NCBI GenBank assembly: GCA_021234155.1
Contig: JAJEKV010000103.1
Location: 2,480,001 to 2,544,000, forward strand
DNA: 64,000 nucleotides
Reading direction: 5' to 3'
Source: Isoetes taiwanensis
Taxonomy: Eukaryota > Streptophyta > Lycopodiopsida > Isoetales > Isoetaceae
Numbering within the stretch: position 1 is the stretch's first letter; every line of letters starts with the position of its first letter. A program made the position numbers and the translations under genes. Positions 12,738-25,117 of this stretch are shown piece after piece. Below the pieces are notes generated by a model. It worked only from the letters and a program-made list of their open reading frames with translations, searched no databases and was not told the origin of the DNA.

Positions 12738-14875
12738 TTGCTTACCAAGTCATTAGGAAAAATTATCGGGAAAAAGCAAGAAGCAAGAATTAATGTTATT
12801 GGTGAAAGGGAGGCAAGATTTAACATTTTGAAAGACGATCTATTTGGTTCTCCTAGATTGGCATTTGTTCATATGGCATCAAAAGCTAAAGCTTTAGGTA
12901 TTGGTGTAAAGAAAAAGAAAGCACAACCAATTTCTTATGGCATAGAGCAGATTTATTGGTTGATATAGATTATCGGATCATACATCCAAAGGGATTCCGG
13001 GTTTACTCGCTTTTATTTGGTTGGAATTGCTATCGAGGTGCTTCGGGAACTTTTACGATGTCAAGGATGTAGACTTGAGTTTGAATTTGATGGCAAAGAA
13101 TGAATATGTGTCAGTATAATGAGAGAAATAGTAAGACATGGAGGATTTCTGTAACCCATTTTGATGACAAATCATTTCGGACTGCAATATGGAGCTTTAA
13201 GAATGACTTTGTGTTAACATATAAACAAGATAATACTCATCATTTACCCGCAAAAGAAAAATGATAAATCAAAGTGGTTTTTCTGTCAAGCAATTACAAA
13301 CTTTCACAGTCAGGTACTCTGATTTTTCTTTTTCCTATTTGTTGTTTATTAGTTTGTTTTTAATTGTTTACTCTCTTGCAGGTTTGGTTTTAGAAATCAT
13401 GGGTAGGCAAAAACAATCTTGTCAAGTGGATAACATACATGGGGTCTTTGTTAGACGTTGATATTTGTAATAAAAGTGGACGTGTGTATCTGCTGTTACA
13501 AGAATGTCATTTGGTCTAGTCCCACCAGAAATTGGAAAGCTTGTAATGGGCCATAGGATCGAATAACTCCATAATGAGAAGTAAGTTTTTGTTTAGTTAT
13601 TTGTTTGTCTATTTCCTTTCATGCATTTATAAATGTCTCTTCTAATATAATTTAAATGTCTATTTCCTTTCATGCATTTATAAATGTCTCTTCTAATGCA
13701 TTTAAAATATACTTCCTTCCTTCCTTCCTTCTAATAGGTACAACCGGAGCAAGATAAGATAAGATAAGATAAGATAAGATAAGATAAGATAAGATAAGAT
13801 AAGATGAATTTTTACGTCCACGGGAACCCAACGGGTTATGGGACGACACATGCAAGGGCAACAGCCCATCTAAAACTTGAGGACTAGGCCCCATCACCAA
13901 ACACAATAACCAAATATTAAAAGGCTACCAAGAATAAGATAAGATAATGCTAATGCTAGTGGTAAAGTTATGCTTCTAAAATTATCTAGACATAGCCAGT
14001 CCAAGGATTGGAAGGCCATTGATCTAGAATAATTGTCGCCGCCTCCCATCGTATTGCCCATTTCCATTTTTTGCAGCTGCCCTCACCTTGCAAGGAAATC
14101 CAAGTAAACGCTGCGATGAATATATTGAGCAAACTTTACAATGACGATGATAGTCTAAGGTTGTATCCTGATGTTTTAAATGAAATGATTAAAGAGAAGG
14201 ACTTAATGGGAAACCATTCTTCAAAGGTTCTGGTTTACGGTCAAACTTCAATTGAAGGTTAGTTTTTCAGTTTCCTAGTTTATTTTCAATTTCCTAGTTT
14301 CCTAGCTAATTTTGACTAGGTTTCTTTACAGATAATGTTCCTGCTATTCATGGCCACACTACGATTATAGGTAATTTTTGGAAACCTTTAGTAGTTTTTG
14401 AAAATCTTTAGTAGTATCCAAATGTTAATTTGTAGTTGGTTTTTTTGTAGATAATGTTCCTGCTCCAACTGATGATTACCTTAAAGCTCCTATCAACGTC
14501 CTGTTAATTTAAAAACTATCGCCAATAACTATGTAATTCAAGTTTCAGGAAATCCTTGTTATACAGTTTCATCAACAACAAATTCTGAATTGGCCGATGA
14601 TTTTGATAACCACATGCTTGAAGAAATGATTAAACGCACTCCTTCACTAGCAAAATACTTTCTTGTAGAACGGACTATTGTGCAAAACTATGGTAAGTTC
14701 TCTCATTATTCTTAATTCCTTTGTGCAAAACTATGGTAGCTTAGTTCTGATTTGGTAAGCACGTTTCTAAATGCATGAAAATAACTTAGTGTTTGTTTAT
14801 GCAGGTGGCCAATCATTTGTGGCGCAACATTCAATTCTTGCACATTTGTTCTTGCATCGATCTTTTAATGCATGA
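12738..14875 (+). pseudogene. unidentified multi-exon gene, partly degenerate
   Basis: I do not recognise the family. The 3' part reads as a coherent exon chain: exon 14077-14257, micro-exon 14332-14370, exon 14451-14692 and terminal exon 14805-14875 ending in TGA. All boundaries are canonical AG/GT. The introns on either side of the micro-exon are both phase 1, so splicing keeps the frame. One single-base shift near 14485-14505 breaks the second large exon. Further upstream, protein-like pieces (12738-12960; about 13100-13260; 13382-13580, following a CTCTCTTGCAG acceptor) carry stops. The protein is hydrophilic, with EEMIKRTPSLAKYFLVERT near its end. It may be a decaying host gene or an unrecognised transposon gene. 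Confidence 0.45.
13751..13805. repeat. AAGAT pentanucleotide microsatellite, 11 units
   Basis: Eleven uninterrupted AAGAT units, preceded by a CTTC-rich tract and followed by a short relic of the same repeat at 13932-13947. Confidence 0.95.
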
Positions 14876-15633
14876 AGAGAAATGTTACTTGATAGGAATA
14901 TGTTTTCTAGCTGGATGAAATTATACCTTGCAAGATTTTGATTAATTCAGCAAGATAAAGATGACCAGACCACTTTTGATGATTTTGAAATCTTATCAAT
15001 GTACTATTTTAATTTTCAATGTAAAATTATTTTTATGATAATAATTCTGTCTAGATTTGTTTCTCTGTTCAAAAAAAAAAAAACTGTGTTAAACATAGTG
15101 GTAGTCTAGGAAGTTGAAGCGTGCTTGGCGTAGGGAAACCAAAAAATTATTAAAAAATAAAAACATAGGAAAAAAGGCAGAAATCATAGGGTACTCATTG
15201 TTTAAAACTTATATGCTATGTCCATACACTTGCCCAACAATCAAAACCATAGTGTACCACTCAGTTCCTCTGCAGCATGTGAAATTAATCCTCATGGTCA
15301 TCTAACAAATTTCTTGGTGACACCTATGTCAAAAGCACTAGCTATTCCTTGTCCAGGGAAAAAATTAAGCATACTATATGTTTTTTTTATGAAAAATGGT
15401 TTGGCTATTTTTCACAATCTTACAATATTTTATGATATATATTGGCTAAAGTTATTACTATCATTACATTTATATGTATTTGGACTTGGCAAAACTTTTT
15501 AATCAGGTATTCCTTAAAACTTTCACTTGTCTATTTTTTTCTAACTAGAAAAGCAAAAAATGTAATTTCTGTAGCTTTAGACATAATATACTACAATTAC
15601 AATTAATAGTCGACAATCAAGGAACATACGATA

Positions 15634-15763
15634 ATAGCATCGATCCGAGCCCTCGGATCGTTATTCTGGGATGGGACGAGCAGCTATATATGTGCTCGTC
15701 TTTCTTGTGGCTCGTTATTGCCGTCTCCTCCCAAAGATCATCTCTTTCCTTGTCCATTGCTTC
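15634..15763 (+). repeat. hairpin-headed repeat, copy A
   Basis: About 130 bp almost identical to 27739-27868. It holds the CCGAGCCCTCGG palindrome, the TATTCTGGGATGGGAC motif and a second hairpin with GACGAGCA and TGCTCGTC arms around an AT-rich loop. Similarity to copy B stops downstream at a TTGCTTCC boundary, so these look like conserved ends of two related elements with different interiors. Confidence 0.75.
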
Positions 15764-17450
15764 CTCTCTTTCCTCTCATTCCTTTGTTTCCCTCTCTTTC
15801 CTCTCATTCCTTTGGTTTTGAGCTTCTTTTCCATGAATCTCCGTTTCCTTTTGTGCTTTGCTTTTTTCTGCATTTTTCTTCTTATTCCCCCTTTTGCTTC
15901 CTCTTGTCATTCCTCTATTTTGACGACATAGTATCTAAGACGGCTGACCGCAGCTTGTGTCACTTCTTCCCTTGTCTTCTCCTGGTTTGGGGTTTGTGCT
16001 TTTTGTTCATTTGGAGGCTTGTGAGCTATGCACGGTGGATCTACACCGGAGGAGTGATCAAGTCTTTAAGTTGCTTCTTTTGTGCCAGTTGATGCATTCG
16101 GATTGTGCATGCTGAATCCAGATCAAAGCTTGGTCATATTGTTACTTGCTGTCCAGCTTGGGTCATGCAAAAGTTCTTCTGGAATCCTTCTTACCGGTTC
16201 CAATCAGTCACCTCTGTTGTTTTTATAGCATGCAATTCATTGTGGAAGGCTGGTCTCGGTGGTTCTTGTCTTTCATGTTCTTGCTTTTCATTCTTTGCTG
16301 TATTTTTCTATTTGTCTCTTGTTTTCCAGCCAGCCAGGAGCAGCAACAGCACCGGTACTTCTGGCGTTTTCTTGGGCATTCTTCTCTACTCCTTTCTTGC
16401 AGTTGGGCCATCATTTTCAGTGTCTGGACTGGCCCCTAGCTCAGATTTCAAAGTTCGGCTATAACCCAGCCCGGATTACGGCGTTTCTGGCAGGACTCGA
16501 GCTTGGATCTTCCCTTTTTTGTGGGTGTTCTTCAGCAATCTGCTGAGCTCTCTGACTCTCAACATTAACAAGCCATTCCGCCCTCTGCGTTTGTTTTCCA
16601 CAGGTCGGATTTGGCTGAACCGACCACGTTTCCAGCAGACCTATTGCTTCTTTATCTGGCTCTGCATGCCTCATAGACTGCCGCTTCTCCCTACAGGGTC
16701 TACACCGAGCTCTTAGATCTGTTCTGAGTCCTGCGATTTCCCTGCTCTCATTTCTTTGAATCGCTTCTCCCATCATCGATCTCTGGCCAATGATTTTTCC
16801 CTTCTCCCTAATGTAGCCGGCCTGCTCTTTTCCCATTCTGTTGCTGTTAGTGTTGCTGTTATACCACCACCCAGTAACCCTCCTGGTTTTATCCTTATTT
16901 TCGCACCTTTGGGATAACTTTTTAATTTTGGGCCATAATATTCCCTCCGCTCTACTTTGCCTGGGTTTTCCGAGGGTTTTACACATCTATCTATTGGGTG
17001 TCTGCATGACGAGCCTGCTTCGAGGCTCGGGGTCATGTCGCCATCTTCTCTATATCCCTTTTCTCGTCCGCCGCAATTTTATTCCTCGCTCATGGTTCAA
17101 GTGGCTTGTTCCTTTTTATTTGAAATCTTTGGTATCTCAACCCATTCAATTCATGCGCTAAGTTTGTTATTTTGTCTTATTGGGGTGATTTTCTATTTAG
17201 AGCGCATCTGTACTTTTTATCATGGGTAGCTTGTATTACCTTCTCCTTACCTCATTAACCCACTACATCCGGGGGGTTTGCAAGTTCGTCTTCAACCCTT
17301 GTGGTGCTCTCTTTTTCTTTGATTCATTTTTCTTTTTGTGCTCGGGTTTGAATTCTTCTATGCACCTATGGCACCTAATCTTGGGAGTACTTTAGCATGG
17401 CATATCTAGGGTTGTCTTCTTTTTTGCTTCACTCTCACATTGCCTTCGAT
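15764..17450. other. pyrimidine-rich repeat DNA, no gene
   Basis: The plus strand is strongly T/C-rich with repeated CTTTCCTCTCATTCC-like runs. Overlapping open frames of up to 175 codons occur on both strands, but they are low-complexity, mutually incompatible and match no family. Probably the interior of the copy A element or another nonautonomous repeat. Confidence 0.5.
17005..17037. repeat. imperfect inverted repeat (hairpin)
   Basis: CATGAC pairs with GTCATG and inner GAGCC with GGCTC around a short loop, giving a stem of about 11 pairs. It resembles the GAGC-containing hairpins of the element heads at 15.7 and 27.8 kb. Confidence 0.6.
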
Positions 17451-17524
17451 GTTGAATTGTCTGTGCGAACGATCTCCTGACTCCTCTCCTGACAAATACA
17501 CATATAACCTCCCTCTACGGACCG

Positions 17525-18003
17525 GTGCTTCGATCGGCTCCGAAATCGACCGGGGAGGTAGGGTTCGCCCAAGCTTAACCTGGGAAATTCGCCAGGCGAA
17601 CCCGGGGGATTCGCCAAGGCGAACCTGTGAAATTGACGTGGCGGTGAGGTGGCGCTACCCACCGGGTTCGCCCAAGCGAACCCGAACCATGGTTAAGCCG
17701 GAGGCGGGTCAGATCGGCAGTTGCAGGGTGGCAGGCGTGCCCAGAACCCCACCGGGTTCGCCTGGGCGAACCCTGTGTCAAATCGGCAGAAAAGCGTCGG
17801 TCGCGTGGACGGAATCGGCATCGGGGTGCCTTTGGAGCGGATTCGCCCGGGCTTAACCCCGTGTCAAATCGGGCGCATGGGTCAAGCGTGGTGGTCAGCG
17901 GCGAGGGAGGTGGGGTATTGAAGCGGATTCGCTGGGCGAACCCCCAGTCAAATCGGGGGGTGGCGAGCCAAGCGTCAGAAGTAGGGTTCGCTTTGTTTAA
18001 CCC
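17525..18003 (+). repeat. palindrome array 1 (GGGTTCGC-N4-GCGAACCC)
   Basis: Eight copies of a roughly 20-bp palindrome, complete or eroded, at 17561, 17583, 17604, 17664, 17754, 17839, 17925 and 17984. The arms are GGGTTCGC and GCGAACCC with CCAA, CTGG or similar in the centre. Flanking text (GCTTCGATCGGCTCC at the left end, GACGTGGCG within) recurs at 45.4 kb, so this is a dispersed repeat family. The block is far more GC-rich than its surroundings. Long open frames on both strands here are by-products of composition. Confidence 0.85.
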
Positions 18004-20900
18004 AAATATGCATGTCATGTTGGCAGGGGGTTGCATCAAATTGTCACGTCCTCAGGATGGACAAAAACGATGTATAATTTTTTTTATGAATGGAAAACAA
18101 GTCACAGGTTGTGACCTCTGAGATAACTAGCATAAATCTATAAATTAACTAGCATATAACCAAATATGGATTCTCTAAGTACATTTACTAGGGTGAAATA
18201 ACAAGGACAAGAGAAGAAGGCTCTATCATCAATATATACGCATAAGCTAAAGAACAAAAAGAAAAAGTAGCGCAATTACATAGCATATGGAAAAAAAAAA
18301 TTGGGCAATGCAATAGGACAATATGGATAAGCTTCAACATAATCTCCAATTGTAGACATATAGGGGACAAACGATTGTATATATATAAATATGCAATCAC
18401 AAATTGGAAATCCCAAACTCTTGCATAGAACATAGAAAAACTATGTATCGATTCCAAGAAGACAAGAAGAATGAGGACGTCTTACAGCCCTGAGATAGAA
18501 AAAAACTATCTCACCAAGTTTCTTCCGAGCGGCGGAACGAAGAACGAGCGAAAACTCGGGGATGACTGGGCGCCTTTTTCAATGAATTTGAGCCAAATAT
18601 TGTTTCCACTCTGGTTCGCTTACAATTAACCAGAATTTATCATTGCCGCCCATGGAATCCCCTGACCCTCTCACATTTGAAAGCGGGGTGGCCTCGAATC
18701 CATTAGCCTCAATCCAAACGGTGGTGGCTCGAATCAACGCATGTGGTGGCCTCGAATCCAAAGCTCGCCACCCGACCCGCCCAGACGCCTTAAATGGCCC
18801 TCGCGTGCGAATATAAAGGTAGACCCGCCACCACCGTCTGTGATATGACTGCCCACGCCGATATAGCTGCCCAGTTAGCGGGTTAAGCCTAAGCGAACCC
18901 GGTGAGGCCTACCCTGCCGTCTGTATTGCCGACACATACCGATATGACTGCCGGGATTACTTCGCTGAACGGCCAGATCAGCCTGCGATGCACCGCCTTC
19001 CGCCCCCCTGGCGCCCGACTCATATGTCCAGGGTTTGGGTTAGCGGGCAGGAAGTCGCCCGCGTCGTGATCCGCGTCCCTCTTGGATGCTGGCCGAATCC
19101 GGCGGGATGCTAGCGAGATCTTGAGGGTTACCTTTGGCGGGAAATAAAGCAGCACTGACCCGATTTGGGAGCCAATAAAGTGGCGTCTACGGACCTCTTG
19201 GCGTCTTTTGCTCAACCCGATGTTGAATTATCCGTCTCTATCGACTTTACTCTATTGTTTTGGTTACAATTATATCATTAACCTACCCTTTACATTCACT
19301 GCCCACATTGCCTTTGCTAAAAATTGCTTTTGTTGCACATTACTGCTATGTTGAAAGTTATCGTTTTTTGCACATTTCAGTTTCTTTTCGCTTTTAGAGG
19401 GATATGAATTATTTGCATTGGGGCTCTTGCTATTTAAGTTACTTCACCTTTGATACATATGGCCTATTTGGCATTCATAGACTTGTACATTGATTCATGT
19501 TTCTCTTTTTCCTTTTTAGACTTGTTGTTCCAACGTTGTTCTTAAATCGTCACATGTTCTAACATGCCCACCGAATGTTGGGGATATTATACTAGTTTGC
19601 ACAATGTTGCGTTTCAAGCCGTGGTGGACTTGCTCTACTCACATGCAGAGGTTCGAGTGACGAACTTGCCTTTGCTTATATGTGACGCCTATGTGATTTC
19701 CAATCTGGTGGTTCCTGAGTTCCTGATGGTGGTGCTTCTCTAAGCAAAATCGGCACATCCTCGAGATGTCACATCTGTCATATACCTTGGGTCAGTTTTT
19801 CCTACCGACATGGGGATCCTCCATCTGGTGGGACTTGTGGACCTTTTTATTTTTTCAATTTTCGATTTCTGGTTGCACGTTCTATTCTTGTGCATTGGGA
19901 TTTGAGGCATCTTTTCTATAAGTTGCCACCTTTATTTCAATCATTATAACGATCTGCATATTGCTATTATTTTTCAGACATATTTCTTTGCATTTTTTGT
20001 TTGGGTTGCGTGATTCTATGGATATACATTATCTCTTTAAACCTGATTCGAGTGAGTTGCACATTTAGTTTCGAGTGGGCTATATTTTATATGTTTATAT
20101 ATTTCTTAGGCGTTGCGAAATATTGGGATATTTATCACACTAGTGAATCATCATTTCCATGTGTCTTTGCCCTTTTTGTTTTTGAGTTTAAATATTCTGG
20201 TCATTATTGCATCCATCTTTAGCATCTTAGTTCTATCATTGAGCATTATGGGTTATATATTTGGTTCTTCAAGTTGTTTGCTAGTCATAGCCCTTGGGCC
20301 ATATTTATATGTTTATATATTTCTTATGAGGCGGCATATTTGGATACTTATCACACTATTGCATGCAGTGCATCTTCTCTAGTAGCTAACACTTTCCATG
20401 GCTAGCTTTGCTATTCATATGTCACTTCACGTCGTCACTGATAAGTTTTGTTAAAATAATAATACGTTCACCACCACTATGGTAAATGACTAGCAAGGTT
20501 TATTTCACAAACATAGATTTCCTTTAACACTTCTTCAAGCAGCCATTCATTTCAAACTCAATATGCAAGGTATACACTATTATGGGAAGCCAAATTGTGG
20601 TCAATCATTCCCAATAAAATCCTAGCATATTTGCAATCTCTACTTCAATCTTAATATTTCATGTATCCGTAAATAACCTTGAACCATTAACTTCAAGCTA
20701 ATCATGCTACTGTAGCTCGGGTCATTGACCCAGTTATTGTAGCAGTTCTGACCAGGAGTTTCGGCATCAGATCTCACATTCTATGGCTTAATCCGATCAG
20801 CATATACACCGTCCATTCTTCAAATCTTCTCCTGTCATTTATAATCGGCCAGTCCGGTGGTTTTGGGCTAGGATCGAACTTCTAAAAAGGTGACGCCTTT
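18004..20900. other. repeat-derived intergenic DNA
   Basis: No gene recognised. A GC-rich part at 18.5-19.2 kb carries one eroded copy of the 20-bp palindrome at 18880-18900. T-rich DNA follows, with a duplicated stretch (about 20085-20140 and 20297-20355) sharing TATATGTTTATATATTTCTTA and TATCACACTA. Confidence 0.5.
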
Positions 20901-21300
20901 CCGAGGGTCTATATCCCACAAGCATAAGCTCATAAAACTATTGTTCAACCATTGAACCATTGAGCACGCCATTTTATTTCTTTAACCTTTAACCTTTACC
21001 TAGGCATCCAAATAAACCTAGGCAAATAAACAACACTTGGTCCTCCCTTGTTTACACGATCTTCAACAAATGTTATAAACCCCATGTAACTACCATCCGC
21101 CTCGGGTTATGCCATCGTACATAAATTCTTTTCATCGCCAACGCTTCTCATGAAAGTATTGATGCTCTTATCAGAAGTTACACAACTCAACTTCCATCGC
21201 CATCGCTTCTCATGGAAGTATTTATCAGAAGTTACACAACCGAACTTCCACCGCCATCGCTTCTCATGGAAGTATGAAACTTATGTTTGAATTTCCATCA
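20900..21300 (-). repeat. probable copia 3' LTR (left limit uncertain)
   Basis: On the minus strand the RNase H remains are followed by a purine tract (GAAGGAGGAG, plus 21301-21312) and then TGATGG at 21300, the usual polypurine tract and TG start of a plant LTR. I could not place the terminal CA, so the left coordinate is a guess. No matching 5' LTR is visible to the right of gag. Confidence 0.45.
21129..21280. repeat. three imperfect tandem repeats within the copia 3' LTR region
   Basis: Three copies of a unit containing GCCATCGCTTCTCATG and GAAGTAT, two followed by TTATCAGAAGTTACACAAC. They lie just inside the predicted start of the 3' LTR and may be enhancer-like LTR repeats. Confidence 0.7.
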
Positions 21301-24300
21301 CTCCTCCTTCAAATTTTATAAGTTTGACTATCTCGTCACATTCAATTGTGTTTTAAAACCAAAGATATTTATTTTCTGCAAGAGCTTTAGTAAAGATGTC
21401 TGCTACACCGCTTGTTGGTCTCAATATACATCATATGTATTCGTCCTTTGTCAGCCAAATCTCGTATGAAATGTATGCTTAGTTCAATGTGTTTTGTCAT
21501 GTCATGTGCATGTGATTTTAACAATTGCTATGCGCCTTTGACTATCATCCATATGTTTGTAGGTAAGATTTGCTCACAATTTAGTTCATCTAATAATCTT
21601 CTCAACCATACCACTTCCTTGGTCGCCAATGATGTCGGCCAGATATTCTCGCCTCTGGCTGAGCTCATAGCCACAGCAGCTTGCTTTTTGCATCTCCATG
21701 ATATAACACCTCCACCTAGAAAAATAGCATAGCCTGAAGTTGATGTTCTGGTTTGCAGATCTCCTCCCCAACTGCATCACTATAACATTTCATAATTAGA
21801 TTTTCGTAATTAAAGTAAATACCATGCCCCGCAAATTCCCTTTGAGGTATCTTAAAATTCGTTTGGCGACCTCCGGTTGCTCTTTTGGTTGGATTGTGGT
21901 TTCTTCTAATCGAGAATATTGATTGAAAGTATGATATGTCAAAGTAATCTTTTGTTTGCTAAGTACAATAAACACCTAATTAAAGCTCAGATGGAATATT
22001 CTCGCATTTGTATCATATCTTTGTCTGTCAATTCATGGTCTTCAGTTAATTTGTGACCTGGAATCATGGGAATTTTTACTGCCTTTGTATCAGTCAAGTT
22101 GAACCTTTTAAGCATGTTTTCTACATGCTTCTCTTGATGTAATCTCAACCATTTTTCCTTTCTGTTTCTGTCAACTTCTATGCCTAGGAATTTCTTCAAT
22201 TCACCTAAGTCCGACATTTGGAATTTAGACTTCAAAATGCCTTTGCACAGGTTCAGAATGTTTATGGAGTTTGCAATCATGATACAATCATCTACATATA
22301 ATGCAGTTATACAAAATTCATCACCTTGCTTGAACCTATAAAGATTTCCATCATTTTGTAACTTCTCAAATCCCTGTTCTTGCAAAAATTGGTTTATGCA
22401 TAAATACCATTCCCTTGGTGATTGCTTTAGTCCCGCACATAGCCCCATTTCAATTTCCATATCATGTTCTCACCTTTCTCATAGCCTGGAGCTTGTTTCA
22501 TAAAAGCCTCCTCCTCAAGTGTTGCATTCAGAAAAGCTGTTTTAACGTCCATATGGTGTAATTCTAGATCCATGGCATTTGCCATAGATAGAAGAATTCT
22601 GATACTTGTAAGTTTTACTATGGGAGAGTACGTTTCATCGTAATCTCTGCCCTTTTTCTGAGTGTAACCTTGGGCTACTAGTCTGGCCTTATATTTTCTA
22701 CTTCCATCTGGATTCAGTTTGATTTTATAAAGCCATTTACTTCCAATGATGTTTTGTTTCCCATCTGACTTCACTAACTCATATGTTTTGGTTTCCTCAA
22801 AGGATTTGAGCTCCTCATTCATGGCTGCTATCCATTTGCCTCTGTCTCTATTTTCTTGAACTTCTGTGAAATTTTGAGGTATGACTTCATCTTCTAAAAT
22901 AGCCATTATTTGTTCATGATCTATTTTCTCAATCCTTCTGCTTTTACCTAATTCAGTTCTTCCATACAAGTTGTCTCCCAATTTAGCCTCCTCAATTAAT
23001 TTTTCTGCTTCATTTTTCCTTTTTGGTTTTGGTGCCACTGGTTCAATTGTTTCCTGCTCTGGCTCTTGTTGCATTACCTTCTCTTTTTCTGTTGCATCTT
23101 GTTGCATAACTTGTTCAACATCTTCAGCTTTCCTTTCTTCACCCGAATCATTTATGTCAAACTTAGGTACAGGGCTTACATCATTTGCAACTATTTTTAC
23201 CCCTTTCCTGTATTTATGTTTGTACAAGATGTTTTCATTGAACAACACATCACGGCTGATTATAATGGTTTTTTTTTTTCCGGAATGTATACTCTATATC
23301 CTTTTGCTTCGCTATCATAACCCACCAAAAATCCAACCTCAGCTCTATTATCCAGTTTCTTTCTCAAATCAGATGGGACATGAGAGTACACTAAACATCC
23401 GTACACCTTGTATTTATCATAATCAATCTTTCTTTCCGGATTCCATACACAATCTGGTATATTGCCATGCAGACTAGTAGAAGGAAGAACATTTTGTATT
23501 TCTACTGCAGTCTGCAATCCTTCTTCCCATAAACTGTTTGGTAAACCACTTTCCTTTAACATAGATCTTACAGCATCCATTAAAGTTCGATTTTTCCTTT
23601 CTGACACTCCATTCTGCTGAGGAGTGAATCTGCATGTTAATTGCCTTTTGATTCCATGTGCAATACAAAAGGTTTTAAATTTCTCAGACAAATACTCTCC
23701 TCCTCTGTCTGACCTTATGCACTTAAGTTTATGACCTGTTTCCCTCTCCATTTCTGCTACATATTGTTTGAAAGCATTTAGAGCTTGAGATTTTTTGTTT
23801 AGACAATATGTTCTACATTTTCTGCTGTGGTCATCAGTAAAAGTTATGAAGTATTTGTTGTTGCTTCTACTTAGCACATTTAACGGGCCGCACAAGTCCG
23901 AGTGCACCAATTCCAGAATTTGAGAAGCTCTAGTCTTTCTTTTTGAGAATGGTAATCTATCTAACTTGCCAAGAGCGCATCCTTCACAAATAAATCTGAC
24001 TTTATTATCACAATAATCTATATGCCCTTGTTTATGTAAAATATCCAGATTCTTGTAATTTGTATGGGCTAAACTGTTGTGCCACAATTCAATGCCAATT
24101 TCAGATATTGCATTCACACCAGAGTACACAAGGTTATCAAGTTCAAACAAGTTGCCAACTCTTTTGCCATAAAACTTCACTTCATTATTGAATAGAACAG
24201 TACATTGATCTGTATCAAATATGACTCGATATCCTAAATCACACAGCTGGCTTACTGAAATTAAGTTTTTTATAATTGCTGGAACATATAGCACATCTTC

Positions 24301-25117
24301 TATGTTTACAACATTTCCATTCAAATCCCTAAGCTGCAGCAATTCTCTCCCTTGCACATCTTGTAAGGCTCCATTGCCTACTTGTATTTTCCTTGTTTTT
24401 GCAGTTGAGATGTTCTTCAAAAGATCAGTAGTCTGGACTACTGATCTTTCAGCTCCAGAATCAACTATCAAACGATCACTTTCATTAGTACAAACATTCT
24501 CATTGATAACTGCAAAACCATGTATTACCTCATCTTCATCTTCTTGTGCCACATAGGCTCTCTCATAATTTCTGCCCCGGCCTCTTCCAGACCTCCCAGC
24601 ACTTGATTCACCTCTTCCTCTAGCTGCTCTGCCAAAGTTCTTTGGTGTAGGGCATTTGGAAGCCACATGCCCTCTACCACCACAATTGAAGCAGTTGAAA
24701 TCTTTTCTAACTTTAGGGCATTCATTTTTATAATGTCCAGCTTCATGATATCTTATCTTTCTTTTTCATCATTAGTATCTCAGGAGTTTCTTCAGTTTGT
24801 CTTAGGACTTTTTTCTGTTCCCATTCAGTTCTTAACATAACTTCTGCTTCTTCTCTACTTTTGCTTGAGTTTCTGATAAACAAGGCCAGGGTTTCATTCT
24901 CACCTATAGCCCTGGATATTTGCAATACCTGACTCCTGTCAGATATTGTTACACCAGTTATTGGCCGTAACCTCCCTTTTAACTTCTTAAGCCTCATTTT
25001 TGTTCGATTTACGTCGTGCTCCACATTAATTTTCATTTCCATTTCCTTCTTGACCTTCCGTTTGATTAGTGCTAACATGTCTACATCCTCTTCCTCAATC
25101 TCGTCCCTCGTTTGCAA
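21301..25117 (-). mobile_element. Ty1-copia retrotransposon gag-pol, 5'-truncated and frameshifted
   Basis: Order on the minus strand is gag, protease, integrase, RT, RNase H, the copia order. A charged gag remnant (25117-24743) leads to a zinc knuckle with CFNCGGRGH, after an eroded first knuckle. The protease carries LIVDSGAERSVV. Integrase (about 24090-23300) has its catalytic acidic residues in HSDLCGP, IRSDRGGEY and SERKNRT. Then comes the GFLVGYDSEAKGYRVY region. RT (23248-21987) contains KARLVAQGYTQ, HHMDVKTAFLNA and LYVDD. RNase H is eroded (about 21800-21360; TRTSTSGYAIFLGGG visible). One break falls in the homopolymer at about 23270; another lies near 22450 inside RT. The 5' LTR and start of gag are missing. 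Confidence 0.92.

Noticed and set aside
16459-16986. 175-codon minus-strand ORF and overlapping plus-strand ORFs at 15.7-17.2 kb
   Set aside because: Open frames on both strands come from strand-biased, stop-poor composition. No domain, start context or exon structure supports any of them.
17435-18121. ORFs of up to 154 codons on both strands
   Set aside because: They overlap the GGGTTCGC palindrome array; its GC-rich, symmetric sequence opens several frames at once.
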